Origin: Amblyomma americanum | Taxonomy: Eukaryota; Arthropoda; Arachnida; Ixodida; Ixodidae | Reading direction: 5' to 3' | Assembly (NCBI RefSeq): GCF_052857255.1 | Contig: NC_135497.1 | Span: 184,579,906-184,643,905 of the forward strand | Length of the DNA stretch: 64,000 nt | Shown here: piece after piece, positions 11,201 to 22,437 of the stretch | How the letters are laid out: each line of letters opens with the position of its first letter | How positions within the stretch are numbered: the first letter of the stretch is position 1 | The notes under the pieces: generated by a model | Told to the model about the DNA's origin: nothing | Seen by the model: only the letters and a program-made list of their open reading frames with translations | Database searches by the model: none | Position numbers and translations under genes: made by a program

Positions 11201-14200
11201 TCTCCAGCTTTGCTTCAATGAAATCACTTGCCAAGAATGTAAAAGATGCATTGAAGAAGCAGCAGCAGAATCGCAGCTGCTCGTCTTCTTACTGGCGCTA
11301 GCATTTTCTCAGTGGCAGAGTACAGTGTTTATTAGCCAGCACTGTTTCATCATGTGAAAAGGAATGAGAAGAAAACGAACCGTAACAAACATGATGGGGC
11401 ACCTAGAAACATATATATTGTATGCTTGATTTCGCAGTTTTAAGAACCTTGTGGTGATTTAAAATTGAGAGTAAACATTTAACCGCACCCTCCGCATTGC
11501 AGAGCACATTGGATTTACTGGTTTGGGAGTAGCTGAATAAATTCTTTAGTAGGCCCTGATATGAACTTTATATAGCATTGGGGAAGCCTGGACAGTTAGT
11601 GCAGGTTGGTATTTACTGCATCTTGTTGGGCTAGCACTGCACGCAGGCGGTGAGAATGTGTTTTAGGCAAGTAAGAACATGCCTTGGTTTTAAAGTTGAG
11701 TTCAGAAGAAAAATGACTGCTTAGAAGTTGCAGAAGTGTGCACGTTAATTAGCTAATCACATATAAGCTGAGAATCTGAAGGTTTCCCAGAAGGCGACGT
11801 GCATCTTACTCTGAATAAACGGCTATCTCAGTGCCCCAGTCTGATTTCTTATTTTGGAGTGTTTGTATTTAAATGCTTGCCGCAGTTTTTTGGACATTCT
11901 GAATATTGAATGATGTTTCTGTTTGCTCTTGCACAGATTGCTACTGGCTGTTGCATGCATTGGTGCAATACTCAACAACGGGTCTGATTACACCTTTTTT
12001 TGAAACCACCAATGCCGCTACACTCCCCAGTGATCCCTTGCTTCCGAAACGAATGGAAGGTGCAGTATTTTGTCTTGCATAATAATTCAAAAGCATTAAA
12101 AATACCTGGATTACTGCTTCCTAAGCTTCAAAAGAGATTTGTTTGCAGAAAAGCAAGCTGACTCAAAGTGACCTAGTAATAGTGTAGAACACTGATTGAT
12201 GATGGTTGTGCATTACAGCATGCTATAAAGGGTTTGCACATCAAATAAATGGATTTACAATGCTGATGTAATTGTTATTTGATTAAGATTTTTTCTAGTT
12301 ATGTGTATTAGGCTAGACACCAAATCGTTTGCAAGCGAATGCACTTAGCAAACTGCTGCTGCCTTATCACCACTATTGTAGCCTTCTCTGAGCTCCAAGT
12401 TTGCATGAGATTGTTATGCCACGATGTGCATTTACACTTTGCACTACTCAGTAGCAGTAGCAGCACGGCACAAACATTATGCAGTCCGATTACAGTGCCA
12501 ACTTCTTATTTTTGTTTATGTATGGGGAGAGGGTTATTCTTTGTCTATATATGTCATATGATTGCAAAAGCAGTTTTTGTTTTTCTGGACAGTGCAAAGT
12601 TAAGTGCAGTTACTATGTTGTGCTAAATTGCATCAAGCAGGCTTTTTCCTATTTCTGGCCAGTCCAGATATAATGAACTTGCAGTGCTGTTGCTCAAGTT
12701 CTGTCAAAATATATGAGGTCGTGTTAAAGAAAAAAAAAAGGCATGATTGGGAACATTTTGAGAAGTATGTGTGCAAATGTAGGGAGTGCATGCAAAATGA
12801 GCAACTTTGAGGCCTTACAGAGCAGGGGACGAAACCCCAGCATTGTTGTCACGTATAGTTTGTTGGTGTGCAGTGAACAAAGGCAGCGGTGGGAAGATTG
12901 TGAACCAGAAACTCAAGCAGCATGTTAACCTGAAATGGAGGGTGTAATTAAAGAAATTGCTGAGTGAACACATGAAGCTTTTGTAGGAAGTGTATGTGAT
13001 CATGTGATGCCATGTGTGTGTGTATCTGTTTCACACAAATACTGCACTGTATTCAAGGACGTCGAGGATGACAGAAGATCAGGTGTCCCTGTTACTGCAA
13101 CAAATGAAAGAAAATATTGTGAATATTAATGACATGGCCTGTAACAATCACCTGGTTAGCATTTGAATGGTAGCAAGTATAGTAGACACCAATAAAAATC
13201 ACACCAAGAAATTTCACATACCCACTTAAACATGCACAAAGCACTGAGCTAAAAGAAGTGCCCGGAAGCATCGCCTGTGAGCAGGACTGTCCAATGCGTA
13301 CCGTAGTTACACGATTGTAAGTCCACTCGAATGTAAGTCAACCACCCCCCACATCACATTTCTGAAAAAAAAAAATAAAAATAACTTGGAGGTCGTTTTT
13401 GTTTGACCTTTCAAAATAGAACGCGACAGCACTGTCCTGCGTCCTCCGCTTATCGCCAGCCTCAATCGGCTACCGTGCGTGGGAGTGCCCGTGGGCACAT
13501 TCCAAAACGGAAAGTCACTGGACTACTCATCCACACTTGCGCCATCGTAATTGCTGCTGCGGTCCCACAGCTCGTCGTTCTAACATTATCGTGCAGCGAA
13601 ATCCCGCTCTCACAAACAGCCACTTCATGACATCGCGTGGAACAGCTGAAAATTTTGCCTCGCTGCAGCTGCCACACCTGTATCACCTGCTGCGAATGTC
13701 GAACTTGCGGCCCGGAGCGCAATTCGTTTCTTTGGCATAAAGAATGACAGCCATCTTGAATGTAGCCGTGAACGAGCACCGGTCTCTTACCGGACCCGGA
13801 GCACAAATGACGAGGAACTACATTAAAAACTTATGAAACGTGGCTGGCAGTAGTCCAGTGCATCAGAGCCAAAGAGAAAAGCGCGAGTGGTGTCGGCTCT
13901 TCTGTCGGCTACCGACACTCCCCGGCGCCGCTGCAGTTCCGAGTGGCAGTGCCACCGCGGTTGGAACAGCGGCGCTTCCATCAACTATCAACGCTCCCTT
14001 GAGCACCGAGTGCGCTGTTTAAAGTAAAGAAAAAAAACTTGGACGACGCCTAATAAGAGTAGAACATGAGTGCGTTATCGGGCAGTCACTGCTTATCAGC
14101 AGACGCAATCTGCAGCCACGTGTCGGGAGTAGGCTGGTGCCGTTTTTCTGTTTATCGACAACCACCATCGGCCGCCTCACACGGGGTGGGGATGCTGGTT

Positions 14201-17026
14201 CTGCGCGTTGACATAGCAGCTGCTCAAGGCCAGTGCCAAGAGCGATGCGACGGAGCCGCGCAGCAAAAGTGCAACCACGCTGTAGCATGCCTGATATTTC
14301 GTTTGTCTCGCCTTTATTTGTGGTGCGATGCTTTGGTTTCGATTTTAAGTCGACACCCCCCACTTCGGATTTTTAAATTTTGAAAAATAGGTCTACTTAC
14401 AATCGTGTAAGTACAGTACATGAGGTAAGAAAACAGAACTGCTGTGAGCTAAACTAAATGCATTAAAACAGGCCTTCATTAGTGGTAGCGCATGGCTTTT
14501 TCAGTACAATTCCTGGATAGAATGGATTTTTTTTTTTCCTACTTCATACGCCAAACTTGGCTCCATGCAATTTTTAATATGTTACTGAAGGTGAAAGTTG
14601 CCATGAACACAACTTATTTTTGTCTGTGGAAGAGCTAATGCAGAAAATAGTGTTGCAGAAAAATGTGAACAATATTTTCTAACTGCCCTGTGGCTTCATT
14701 TCAGTGTGCATATCATACTTCCTTTATGTAAAAAGAAGTGTTCGTTTTTTCTTCCTAGTATCTTCTTGCTAGCATTGATGGTAACATCTTGCTACGTTGT
14801 TATAAGATTATTCCTTGCTGGTTTTTTGTAATGTCATATATATTACTTTTGTGCTCTTAGTCATGAAATGGGATGCTTGTTTTTCCACTCATTACAGTAG
14901 CCTAAGGGAATCGTACTCTTCTCACACTTGTGTATTCCTTTGGGCTGGTAAATTTTAAAGGACGAAACGCAGGAAAAGGATGCAGAGCTAAAGAAGCTTT
15001 GTTTATGTTTCTCAGGAAATCGATTGTACCGGTACTCCAAGGTCTTCCAGAACCATCCCGGGGCACCAGAACTGCGGGCATTGCCTCCATGCCAAACACT
15101 GAACTGGGCAGTGCCTCAGCCGCTCAATGAATCTGCACCCAGGTGATGACCCTGTCGCAATGATTTTTGGTATTTTCTCTTGTTAGCTGGTCTGACATCT
15201 AGTAACCCAAATCAGCCCGTGTATTTTAAGATTGTAATGTTGTAATGAAGGCTGTAATTACTGCTGGCACAAAGGGTTCATGAAAATGTTTAACATTGAT
15301 GCTACCATTTTTAAGCCAATAGTAGGGGCCTCTAAAGTGCACTGACCATGTGGATTGAATGATGTGATGCTGTTCCTGTGGCCTGCAGACCTATGCTTTC
15401 ACCTTTGTTGGCATTGTTGTAACTGGTCTTGTGGTTGAAAGGTCATTAAAGAGAGCAGAATACCTCATTTGCACAGCTTGTCTTGCTGTCCATGGAGAAG
15501 TAGTAAAGTGCTCATTGTGGACAGCGTTAAGGTCTGAGGTCAGTGAAAATGTTTTCAAAAAAGGAAGAGTCTGTATGTCATGCAGTATTCCTGACTCAAG
15601 TTTCCTATGGTCAGCATACTGGTTGAAACAGTCTCAGTCTGTGGTTGCTAGAAGAAGGAAGTTGCAAGGCATTGCTTTTCAGTCTTGACAAAGACATGGT
15701 AATAATGTTCAGATATTACATAGTGAGGCCACGCTATGCACCTATCCTGCAGTTTTGCTGGCTCTTGAATTGGAATGTTTAATATGAAAGTTTGCAGGGC
15801 ATTTTGTAAGCCTAGATACGCCAACTTCTTTATCATGAAAGCACTGTTTATTTCTGTACAAAGGAAATTATCTGTCACTCATTTAAATGTTGGATTGATA
15901 AAAAGCGGCTATTGGCTTGCATTCTCTCTCAGTGTATTAATGGTTTTTCGTGAGGTGCAGGGAGAAGGTTATCGCCATTTGTGAACCATTGTCTACTGGC
16001 AGAACAGCTTGAATGGAAACGTGGTTTGAATCCTAGTTTATGTCTTGCCTTCTACTGATAGTACTATGGAGTATTCCTTTTTTGCACCTTGTATAAGCAA
16101 GAGAAGAAAAGGGGGCCAAAAAACAACAAAAATAAAACGACAAGAAAACATAGTCTAGGTTTCAGGACAAGGGAAATCGAGTGTGTGACAGAAGCGTGCA
16201 TAGTTGAGGTGGAACTTATGATGGGCAAGGAAGATGAATGCTGACCACAAGAGATAGGTTACTGTATATTTAAAAGTCTGAAGCCTAGAAGTCTGCCTAT
16301 GATGGAACAAAAAGAGAGACAACAATGCTTATATTTTCTCTCTTAGAACAGTACCAATGTTGGTGCAGGGCTCTTAGGCACTGAATATCCTGCTTGGGAA
16401 TGTTCATATGTAGACATGCTAGGCTAAGTGATGTGGACATGTTGGGCTATCGCTTGTCTACTGTATTTTGTTTGCATGGATGGCATCGCATGCCTCGGAA
16501 TTCTTTGGTTTGAGTGTTTGCACTCTAAGTGGAAAGAACAGCAGCCTTGTTTCAGTAATACAGATTTGTGTGGCACTGGTTGAGCTGAAGTTGATTTAAG
16601 TTCGTTAGTATAAATACAGTCATTCGTTCCTTTTTGGTGCATTGCAGCATCCTTTGGAAGTCTCAGAAGCTACTCTCAGTTGAGCCGCTGCCCTTGGGAG
16701 CTGGTGCAGGAGGCATGGTTGACGTGGCTGACGAGCTGGCCTTCCCGGCCCTGAAACAGCGCTGGGGTGGCTGGGCTCTGCAGCCGGACGAGGATGACAG
16801 CAGACAGGCTGTGAGCGCCTCTGAGTATTTCTCTCCTGTGCGTCTGGCCCTGGAGCAGCGGCGCACAGTGCTTGGCTTTGGGGCACTCACGGCTGCAGTC
16901 TTTGGCTGGCTGCTGTACCGTCGATGCTGCCACAGAGCAGCCACTCGCAGAGCACAGGGCCGCAAGGGTCGTGCACGCCGGCGAATCCTTTCACTGCCCA
17001 TTAGCAAGTTGCTTCGGGGGGTGTGA
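5068..17026 (+). CDS. MBTPS1: Site-1 protease (MBTPS1/SKI-1), 3' part: four terminal coding exons
   Basis: Spliced from 5068-5211, 11937-12059, 15016-15142 and 16648-17026; these give 256 residues plus a TGA stop. Every intron is GT-AG and the split codons join in frame (phases 1, 1, 2). The product matches the C-terminal fifth of animal MBTPS1: a VPILGL segment, [11 protein letters not shown] (GRIVLYGDSNC in the human protein), a [11 protein letters not shown] block (human CFWLLDALLQY), [22 protein letters not shown] and LWKSQKLLS. It ends with one hydrophobic span and an Arg-rich tail. MBTPS1 is a subtilisin-family protease of the cis/medial Golgi that makes the first cut in SREBPs, ATF6 and other substrates. 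The catalytic Asp/His/Ser domain is encoded upstream of position 1. Family identity is very sure; the species-level model needs RNA evidence. Confidence 0.95.
5333..5627 (-). repeat. Family-C repeat rich in TCATGACTCATA words
   Basis: Repeated words AGTCATGACT and CATAGTCATA, ending in TTTAATGCTTTCGCATT. The reverse complement of that end (AATGCGAAAGCATTA) is also the start of the repeat at 41857, so these are two copies of one dispersed family with a hairpin terminus. Confidence 0.6.
8117..8660 (-). repeat. Penelope left arm (GIY-YIG end and 3' UTR)
   Basis: Inverted relative to 10555-11106. The reverse strand encodes [18 protein letters not shown], then HVAKHCKNC with a stop, and past further breaks the C-terminal piece [16 protein letters not shown]. 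After it come the shared TCAGTTGTGAGTCAGCGCTG and the terminal GTAGTCATGGAA. Confidence 0.9.
8639..10394 (-). pseudogene. Penelope-type reverse transcriptase / GIY-YIG endonuclease, broken
   Basis: Three separate frames. 10394-9744 carries the N-terminal part with [15 protein letters not shown] and ends [13 protein letters not shown]. 9728-9276 carries the palm: [49 protein letters not shown] and then GIFRFV. The FVDD catalytic word expected there reads FVNAT, so the active site is lost by mutation. 9058-8639 is the linker before the endonuclease and ends in TGA. Just after this stop the frame continues [20 protein letters not shown], the GIY-YIG core. The protein cannot be made as such. Confidence 0.9.
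10555..11106 (+). repeat. Penelope right arm, inverted partial copy
   Basis: The plus strand encodes [18 protein letters not shown] and ends with TTGTGAGTCAGCGCTGTGTT and GTAGTCATGGAA, the same order as the minus strand of the left arm. It keeps the same TGA just before the GIY-YIG core as the left arm. Confidence 0.9.
11937..12059 (+). CDS. MBTPS1: MBTPS1 exon B ([11 protein letters not shown] block)
   Basis: Acceptor TTGCACAG ends at 11936; donor GTGCAG from 12060. The first two bases complete an Asp codon started at 5211, and the last base starts a Gly codon finished in the next exon. It encodes [19 protein letters not shown], a Thr/Pro-rich stretch and PKRMEG. Human MBTPS1 has CFWLLDALLQY...PERMEG at this place. 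The exon is short and has no ATG, so a simple ORF search misses it. Confidence 0.92.
12060..15015 (+). other. MBTPS1 intron (3.0 kb)
   Basis: GT-AG intron between exons B and C. It holds the TA-flanked element at 13301-14416. The remaining sequence is AT-rich with nothing identified. Confidence 0.85.
13301..14416. mobile_element. TA-flanked DNA transposon (pogo/Tigger-like ends), non-autonomous
   Basis: Left end CCGTAGTTACACGATTGTAA; the right end, read in reverse, CTGTACTTACACGATTGTAA. Both are bordered by TA (13299-13300 and 14417-14418), the target of Tc1/mariner/pogo elements. No transposase was recognised in the 1.1-kb interior. Confidence 0.8.
15016..15142 (+). CDS. MBTPS1: MBTPS1 exon C (RYSKVF / PQPLNESAP block)
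   Basis: Acceptor TTTCTCAG ends at 15015; donor GTGATG from 15143. Read in phase 1 it encodes [19 protein letters not shown], then [18 protein letters not shown] and NESAP. This parallels human GNHLHRYSKVLEAHLGDPK and SWAKPQPLNETAPS, including the conserved N-glycosylation sequon (NES here, NET in human). The open frame seen with an ATG across 14930-15130 is a different frame and is spurious. Confidence 0.92.
15143..16647 (+). other. MBTPS1 last intron (1.5 kb)
   Basis: GT-AG intron between exon C and the terminal exon. No repeat or alternative exon was identified. Confidence 0.85.
16648..17026 (+). CDS. MBTPS1: MBTPS1 terminal exon (membrane span and basic tail)
   Basis: Acceptor CATTGCAG ends at 16647; the stop TGA is at 17024-17026. 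It begins [20 protein letters not shown]. It then runs through an acidic stretch (QPDEDD) and [14 protein letters not shown], followed by a hydrophobic span (about [17 protein letters not shown]). The tail is cytosolic and has about a dozen Arg/Lys ([20 protein letters not shown]). The topology is that of a type I membrane protein, as in known MBTPS1. Sequence after LLS is poorly conserved with vertebrates, as expected for this part of the family. Long minus-strand ORFs over this exon are shadows of its GC-rich coding bias. Confidence 0.93.
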
Positions 17027-17215
17027 TTAATAACCCTGTGGCAGCTGTTCTGCCTATCTTGGTGCACGAAAGTCATTTGTTGGTGTATAGTATATATCCA
17101 TTTCCTTCCGAGCGTTCGTGCACTTATTACCACAAGGAACCTGAAACCAGTGTTTCGAGCTGTAGCAAGCAACAGTAAACTGGAATAGGGTGTTGCATCT
17201 ATACTGAAGCAGACA

Positions 17216-17221
17216 ATTAAA
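17216..17221 (+). terminator. Possible MBTPS1 poly(A) signal (ATTAAA)
   Basis: ATTAAA lies 190 bases after the MBTPS1 stop codon, the first canonical or near-canonical signal seen there. No cleavage site can be proven from sequence alone, and a longer 3' UTR is possible. Confidence 0.3.
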
Positions 17222-20112
17222 TCTTGACTGCTACTTATTAGCTGAGCCCAAATCAATGCACTCAGTATTAAGAGAAAGCTTTTGCATTTCTGGTTCTCTT
17301 TTTAATTCATCTTTGCAACATTTGTGTCCTCTTGAGTGAATATGGGCACTAAACAAAAGTTAAACAATCTTGAAGTCACTCGCTAAATGCTTTCATTGTT
17401 CAATTTGACCTGCTTGAATGAAACCAGTGTTTTTTAGCAAAAGATTAGCAGTTCGGGAGAACATAGAAATTCCATACTGACTTCATTGCCTGTTACTTTG
17501 AGAAGCATTCAGTGTTTATGAACATTGATGCTCTAGCAAGCCTTTACTTTTGATATTGCTTACTGTATCTAAGCTGTAGTTTTATTACAGTTCACTGTGA
17601 AAGCATTTTTACTGTGTACATGATTTCTCATTTCCCTGCTTTTTGTGATATAATGCGCAAAGCTGAATTAGTTCCTTTCTTAGCTCTGCTGATAATTTCA
17701 AATTTATTTTCAAATCATATCTTTTGTTCGTATTACAATGATTTAAATCCTATGAAAGCCTGTATAAGTTATCCTGGCCATTTATCCTTAGTAAATTTGC
17801 TGAACAGCTTTATGTTTAAACTAAGACAGTGTGAAGTAAACCTTAAGGCTTCGTTCTAATCCAGATCAATGAACACTAGGCTGCTGAACAGCATAATGTA
17901 AACTAGTCCAAATCACTGGAAACAGTAAGGCTTTGTTCTGTGCCTGATCAACTCTATGATTTTGGTCATTACCATTTTGTTATCAGTGTCTTGAATGTGT
18001 GTTTTATGCAAGGCATTATAAGGTCACTTGTGATTGCACCGGCACATGGTGAGTGTTTGAACAGAAAGCATAGTAACAGCTTCGACAAATAAGGTAATTT
18101 ATTGCTATTTAGAAAGGTCATAGTGAAAGAAAATTTTATGAACTATGTGAGGCATGAAGTTGGAACAAGAGACTAATGAGGAAAAGAAATACAAGAACTG
18201 CCAGTAAATTACTACTGTGCTGTTGACTGGATGAGTCATAAAACAGTGAGTCTAAGGTCCTGTAGGCTCATTTCATTCATTGTCAGAGACCCACAAGCTG
18301 CGTCCTTTCAAAAGGTGAAGCTGCATTCTTATTACAGTGGCTGCTTGGAGCAAACAGCAGCTATTATTTGTTTAAGAAATTAAATGCACAGTGTCCCACA
18401 TAACTTGAGCTGAGATTCTTAAAAGCCGATTCAGTTTTGTCACTATCATGCTAACATGCCACTGCTGGAGTGACCTTGCACAAGCAGCAGTACCTTACAT
18501 AATTAATTTGTAAAGACAACTTTTTAATCTCTGAACTACATAAGCTTTAAACCATGACAAGTCACCACCCATGGTACAATACTCGCATAATAGCAGCTTT
18601 GTTATGAAGAGTTTTTTGCGCACTCTGAACAGAACAGGAAATTTCAAGTTGTTTGCAGCTCCTGAATTCATTTTAAATGGCCTGTACCAGGCAGTGCTTG
18701 CTGATTGACTGTTTGCCATGATCCACTAAGCTGGCATAGTTGCAATTGCTATTTGTGCATGCAAGCAGCCCGAGTCTACTACGTCTAGGGTCTCCCAAAC
18801 TATCCACACCACAGAAGAAACATTCAAAAAACAGGGTTATCTTTTCGAAACTTGTGCAGTTTTGAGCTTCTTTTGGTGCTGTACAACTTTTATTTAAAGC
18901 TTTCTTTTTATCTTGTGCTTTTTAGAAACTGGCTGCTTAGTAGTCTTTACCAATTAGAGAACACTACTCCTTGTCGCTCTGGGCAGCTGCCTGCATAGCT
19001 GCTTCAATTTCATAGCACCCAAGTGCACCAGGCTTTTTTCTGTAGTTTGGCTCAAATTAGAAGTAAGTCTCCATAATTTGACCCTATTAATTCAGAAATC
19101 TGGATAACTCGGACTGTCAGTGTGGCCTTATGGAAGTTTATGCTGCTGTAGGCCTGTCAGTTCAGACACAGTTGGGCTCACAACAGTTAATTATAACAAG
19201 CTCTCATCGGTGGCTGTGTTGAGATTTGATCAGCAGGGCAAGCTGTCATCCAAATAGCCCTCCTTTAGCCAGAATCACATGGTGCACTTTTGCCCATGCA
19301 GCTCTGACGTGCATGTAATGGCCAACAACCATGTAAGTCTGTGGTGCAAGAAGCTCGTTAATTCGGACACAGTTGGGCTCACACACAGTGTACACAAATG
19401 TGTATGCAGTGTGCTTGCAGTACTGTGAAACTGTAATAAATTGTCATTGCTTCAGTTTTTATCTCAAAAGTAGACAGCTGTTGCGCACGTTTCCACCAAA
19501 TGAATTTAATGAAGTTATATGATGCGAACAGCTTTTGGGAGCTATGGGGCCATGCAGTGATTCGATTTTTTGATAATTTGGACATATTTTTGGCCCCTTA
19601 GAGTCCAAATTAATGACATTTTTCTGCATGTGGGATATGTGCATGCACAAACTCTAGGACATATGCCAATATGCTTTGGCATTGCAAGGCTGTTTCATTG
19701 GAAGGTCAACATGCAGTCTGCATATTTTAATAGCACTAATCATATAAAGGGGTACTGAAGTGCAAAGAAAAGATGAGACATGTAGAAAGGCACACACGAC
19801 AAGCTCTTGTTGCCTTTCTGCATGTCACATTTTTTTTTTTTGCTACAGTACCCATCATGAACCATTACCAACACTTACTATGCTTTCCACCCTACTCATT
19901 AGGCCAGATTTGTCATACACTACGCGGACAAAAGGGAACATATATGTGGTGTGTAGTTTACGCTTGTTAGAAACAGATTGAAACTAGAGGAAGAGTAGTG
20001 GCTGTAAGTTCTGTCATTGGAAGGTTCCATCATTGTCCCGCTTTGAGGTGGACAGTAAATTTCTAACCATCTTGATGCTGTGGGTGCAAGATGTTTTATT
20101 TATCAACAAATA

Positions 20113-20587
20113 CCATAGTTACTAGTGTAATGAACCCACCCACCCCTCTTTTGTCATTGAGAATTCTTTTTTTTTCTAACCTCACGTAAAAAACGCGCAC
20201 CCTATGTTCAGGGCCGGTGTTCAGCATGTTTGCGTTGCGTCGCCATTAATTATTGGTGCCGTCAACTATATTACGAAATCAACGGATCGCGCTGTGATAC
20301 AACAAACACCTTCTGAAAAGAACAATGCCAAACACCGGTGACACGAATGCGGGTGATGCAGTGACACAACTTGTTGACCCCGCGCTTTTGTTGATAGAGG
20401 GACATACAAGCAAGCAAGCAAGTGGGTGGGCACGTGCATGGATAGATGGACGTATGATATGAAATTTAAACTGACAAAGAAAAAGACTGGCAAGATTTTT
20501 TTTTTTCCCCGCATAGTGAACCCTTCCCACAAATTGATGTCACTTCTTCTGGGAAAAGAGGTGGGATCGTTACACGGGTAAATACAG
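20113..20587. mobile_element. TA-flanked MITE related in design to 13301-14416
   Basis: The left end CCATAGTTACTAGTGTAATG and the reversed right end CTGTATTTACCCGTGTAACG are imperfect terminal inverted repeats. Left flank TA; right flank TG, probably a mutated TA. 475 bp, with no coding sequence. Confidence 0.7.
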
Positions 20588-21568
20588 TGTAGCCACTGTC
20601 ATTAATTTTCTGCTTATCAGGATATTCTGTGCTTTTAAAGCAGAGGGTCACGAGGCTGTGGGTTTGGAGATCTTCACAGACATAAAGCTTGTTATAATTT
20701 TTTTTTTTACTATTGTGCGCATACTAGAATATTGTTTTATTCTGCTGAAAAGTTTACTATTAACATTACTTTGAATCCTGAACGGATCCCGCCGCACTTT
20801 TATTTTTCCATCAGCATGCCCGAATAGAAAAGCAACACATGCCTTTGCGAAACCACTTCCACCTTCCTTCTGAAGATAACTCTTTGCCAAATTCAATGAA
20901 GTATGCTTGATGCAAAGGTGGCTATATGGTGGTTCCTACAATGACTTACAGTGGTTAGATTGCACAGTAAAGCTGCTCTTTTGTTTAACCACTCAGGGAT
21001 TTCTGCGGAAAGTTTCCTTTGCGGTGCCTGAATTTGTTTACATCTCAATAAAGGTATTTTGACACAAATGCAATGAATGGGAGCTATCGGAAAACAGTCT
21101 GTAATGTGTCTGATGGGTAATAAGGACATGTTCAGTGCACAGATTACCTCCAGAAATTGGCTGCTTTTAGATTGTGATTTGTTGGAATGGTCTGCAAAGG
21201 TCTGCTTTTGAGGAAACATTTTCAAAAGTAAATTATGCGCTGTTATGAGCAACATATCTTTTATCACAGTGGTAAATGTGCGCAGCTTGCATCAACTTGT
21301 TTCAGCACATAAACAGTGCATTGTGCGGTGGTGACACTTAGTTGTGCCTGCTGGGCTTGAAATAACTTTTGGGAAGGTGTCAAGTGGTGAACCAGTGTCC
21401 ACATGTCGGGACATGCTCGTTGAAAAGCTGGTCTGAGCCAAAGAGATAGACAAATTCCACCATTGCACTACATCCTTCACATGCTCCAGGCAAGTGGGAC
21501 AGGAGCTGGGCTGGTCTTCCCATCATCATTTTCCATGCGTAATGGAAGGCACTTTCTGAAGTCAGTTA

Positions 21569-22437
21569 CCGTAAAAGCCGGAATATAGGTCAAACTTTTT
21601 TTCAAAAAAACCATGGCGAAAAGTAGACCCCCGCCTTATATACCGCTCATTGGCAGAAAAACTACGGAAGTTTTGCAACAATGGGCGGCTGAAGTCAACA
21701 GCCTCCATCACCATCGCCATTAGCAGCAGCGCGGCGTGGTACCTCTATTTTGCGTTACCGTTGTTACAAAACTATTTTGGTTAAAGGCTGCTTTTTCACA
21801 TTTTGTTTCAAAATGAGTGGAACCAGGCGGCAATTCACCGTCGCCTTCAAGAAAGACTCGACTGGGTAGGCGGAAGCTGACGGCAACCTGGCGGCACAGC
21901 GAAAATTTGGAGTATATCTGAAAAGAGCATTCGGTACTGGTGGAGGCAGAAGCTGCGTATTACAACTTGGAGCAAACAGAAGAAAACATCATTCCGTGGG
22001 CAGACCGCAGCGTATCCAGAATTGGAAGGAAAGGTTGCGCAGTTCATCCGGGAGCTGAGTGCAAGATCGCTGCCTGTGACTGCGAATGCATCCGCGTGAA
22101 AGCGGCAGAGATCACGGCACTGAGCGGCGAAAGAAGCGAGAGTATTCGCATGAGTACACATGCGCGTACCTCATTTGTTTTCGCCGCTTCGTGCCGTGAT
22201 GATAAGGTGCTGACAAACACACGGGTCGATGAGCGCGCGATACTGTTAAAAAATTGGCCGGGTGTGCATATGAGCAGCATTTAAATGAAAATAAATGCTG
22301 TCACCATTGTGCAACCTGTTGAGCCCGCATTTGTTTCAAGGTAAAGGTGACTTTCGGTACTTTTTTCATTGAAAAAGATTTTTTTCATTTTCAGAATTGG
22401 TTAGTTGGGAGGTCGACCTATATTCCGGTTTTTACAG
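21569..22437 (+). mobile_element. Pogo/Tigger-like transposon, 869 bp, TA target duplication
   Basis: The left end CCGTAAAAGCCGGAATATAG and reversed right end CTGTAAAAACCGGAATATAG match at 18 of 20 positions, with TA at 21567-21568 and 22438-22439. The interior carries the start of a broken CENPB/psq-type transposase. Confidence 0.88.
21813..22170 (+). pseudogene. Broken psq/CENPB-like HTH transposase start
   Basis: ATG 21813 begins MSGTRRQFTVAFKKDSTG, then a TAG; the frame resumes with AEADGNLAAQRKFGV. After a frameshift WWRQKLRI is readable, then AYPELEGKVAQFIREL. This order (RRQFTVAFK, GN.AA.RKFGV, WWRQ, PELE) is that of the N-terminal DNA-binding region of pogo/Tigger transposases. The DDE domain is absent, so the element is non-autonomous. 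Confidence 0.75.

Larger units (their letters stand above)
5212..11936 (+). other. MBTPS1 intron (6.7 kb)
   Basis: GT-AG intron between exons A and B. It contains a family-C repeat (5333-5627), a pair of related segments about 160 bp apart (near 6480 and 6640, sharing GTTGCGGAGG), and a Penelope-like element (8105-11156). 5630-8100 and 11160-11930 otherwise show nothing identified. Confidence 0.85.

Noticed and set aside
16663..17256. Minus-strand frame of 197 codons
   Set aside because: Antisense shadow of the MBTPS1 terminal exon, which has strong family similarity on the plus strand.
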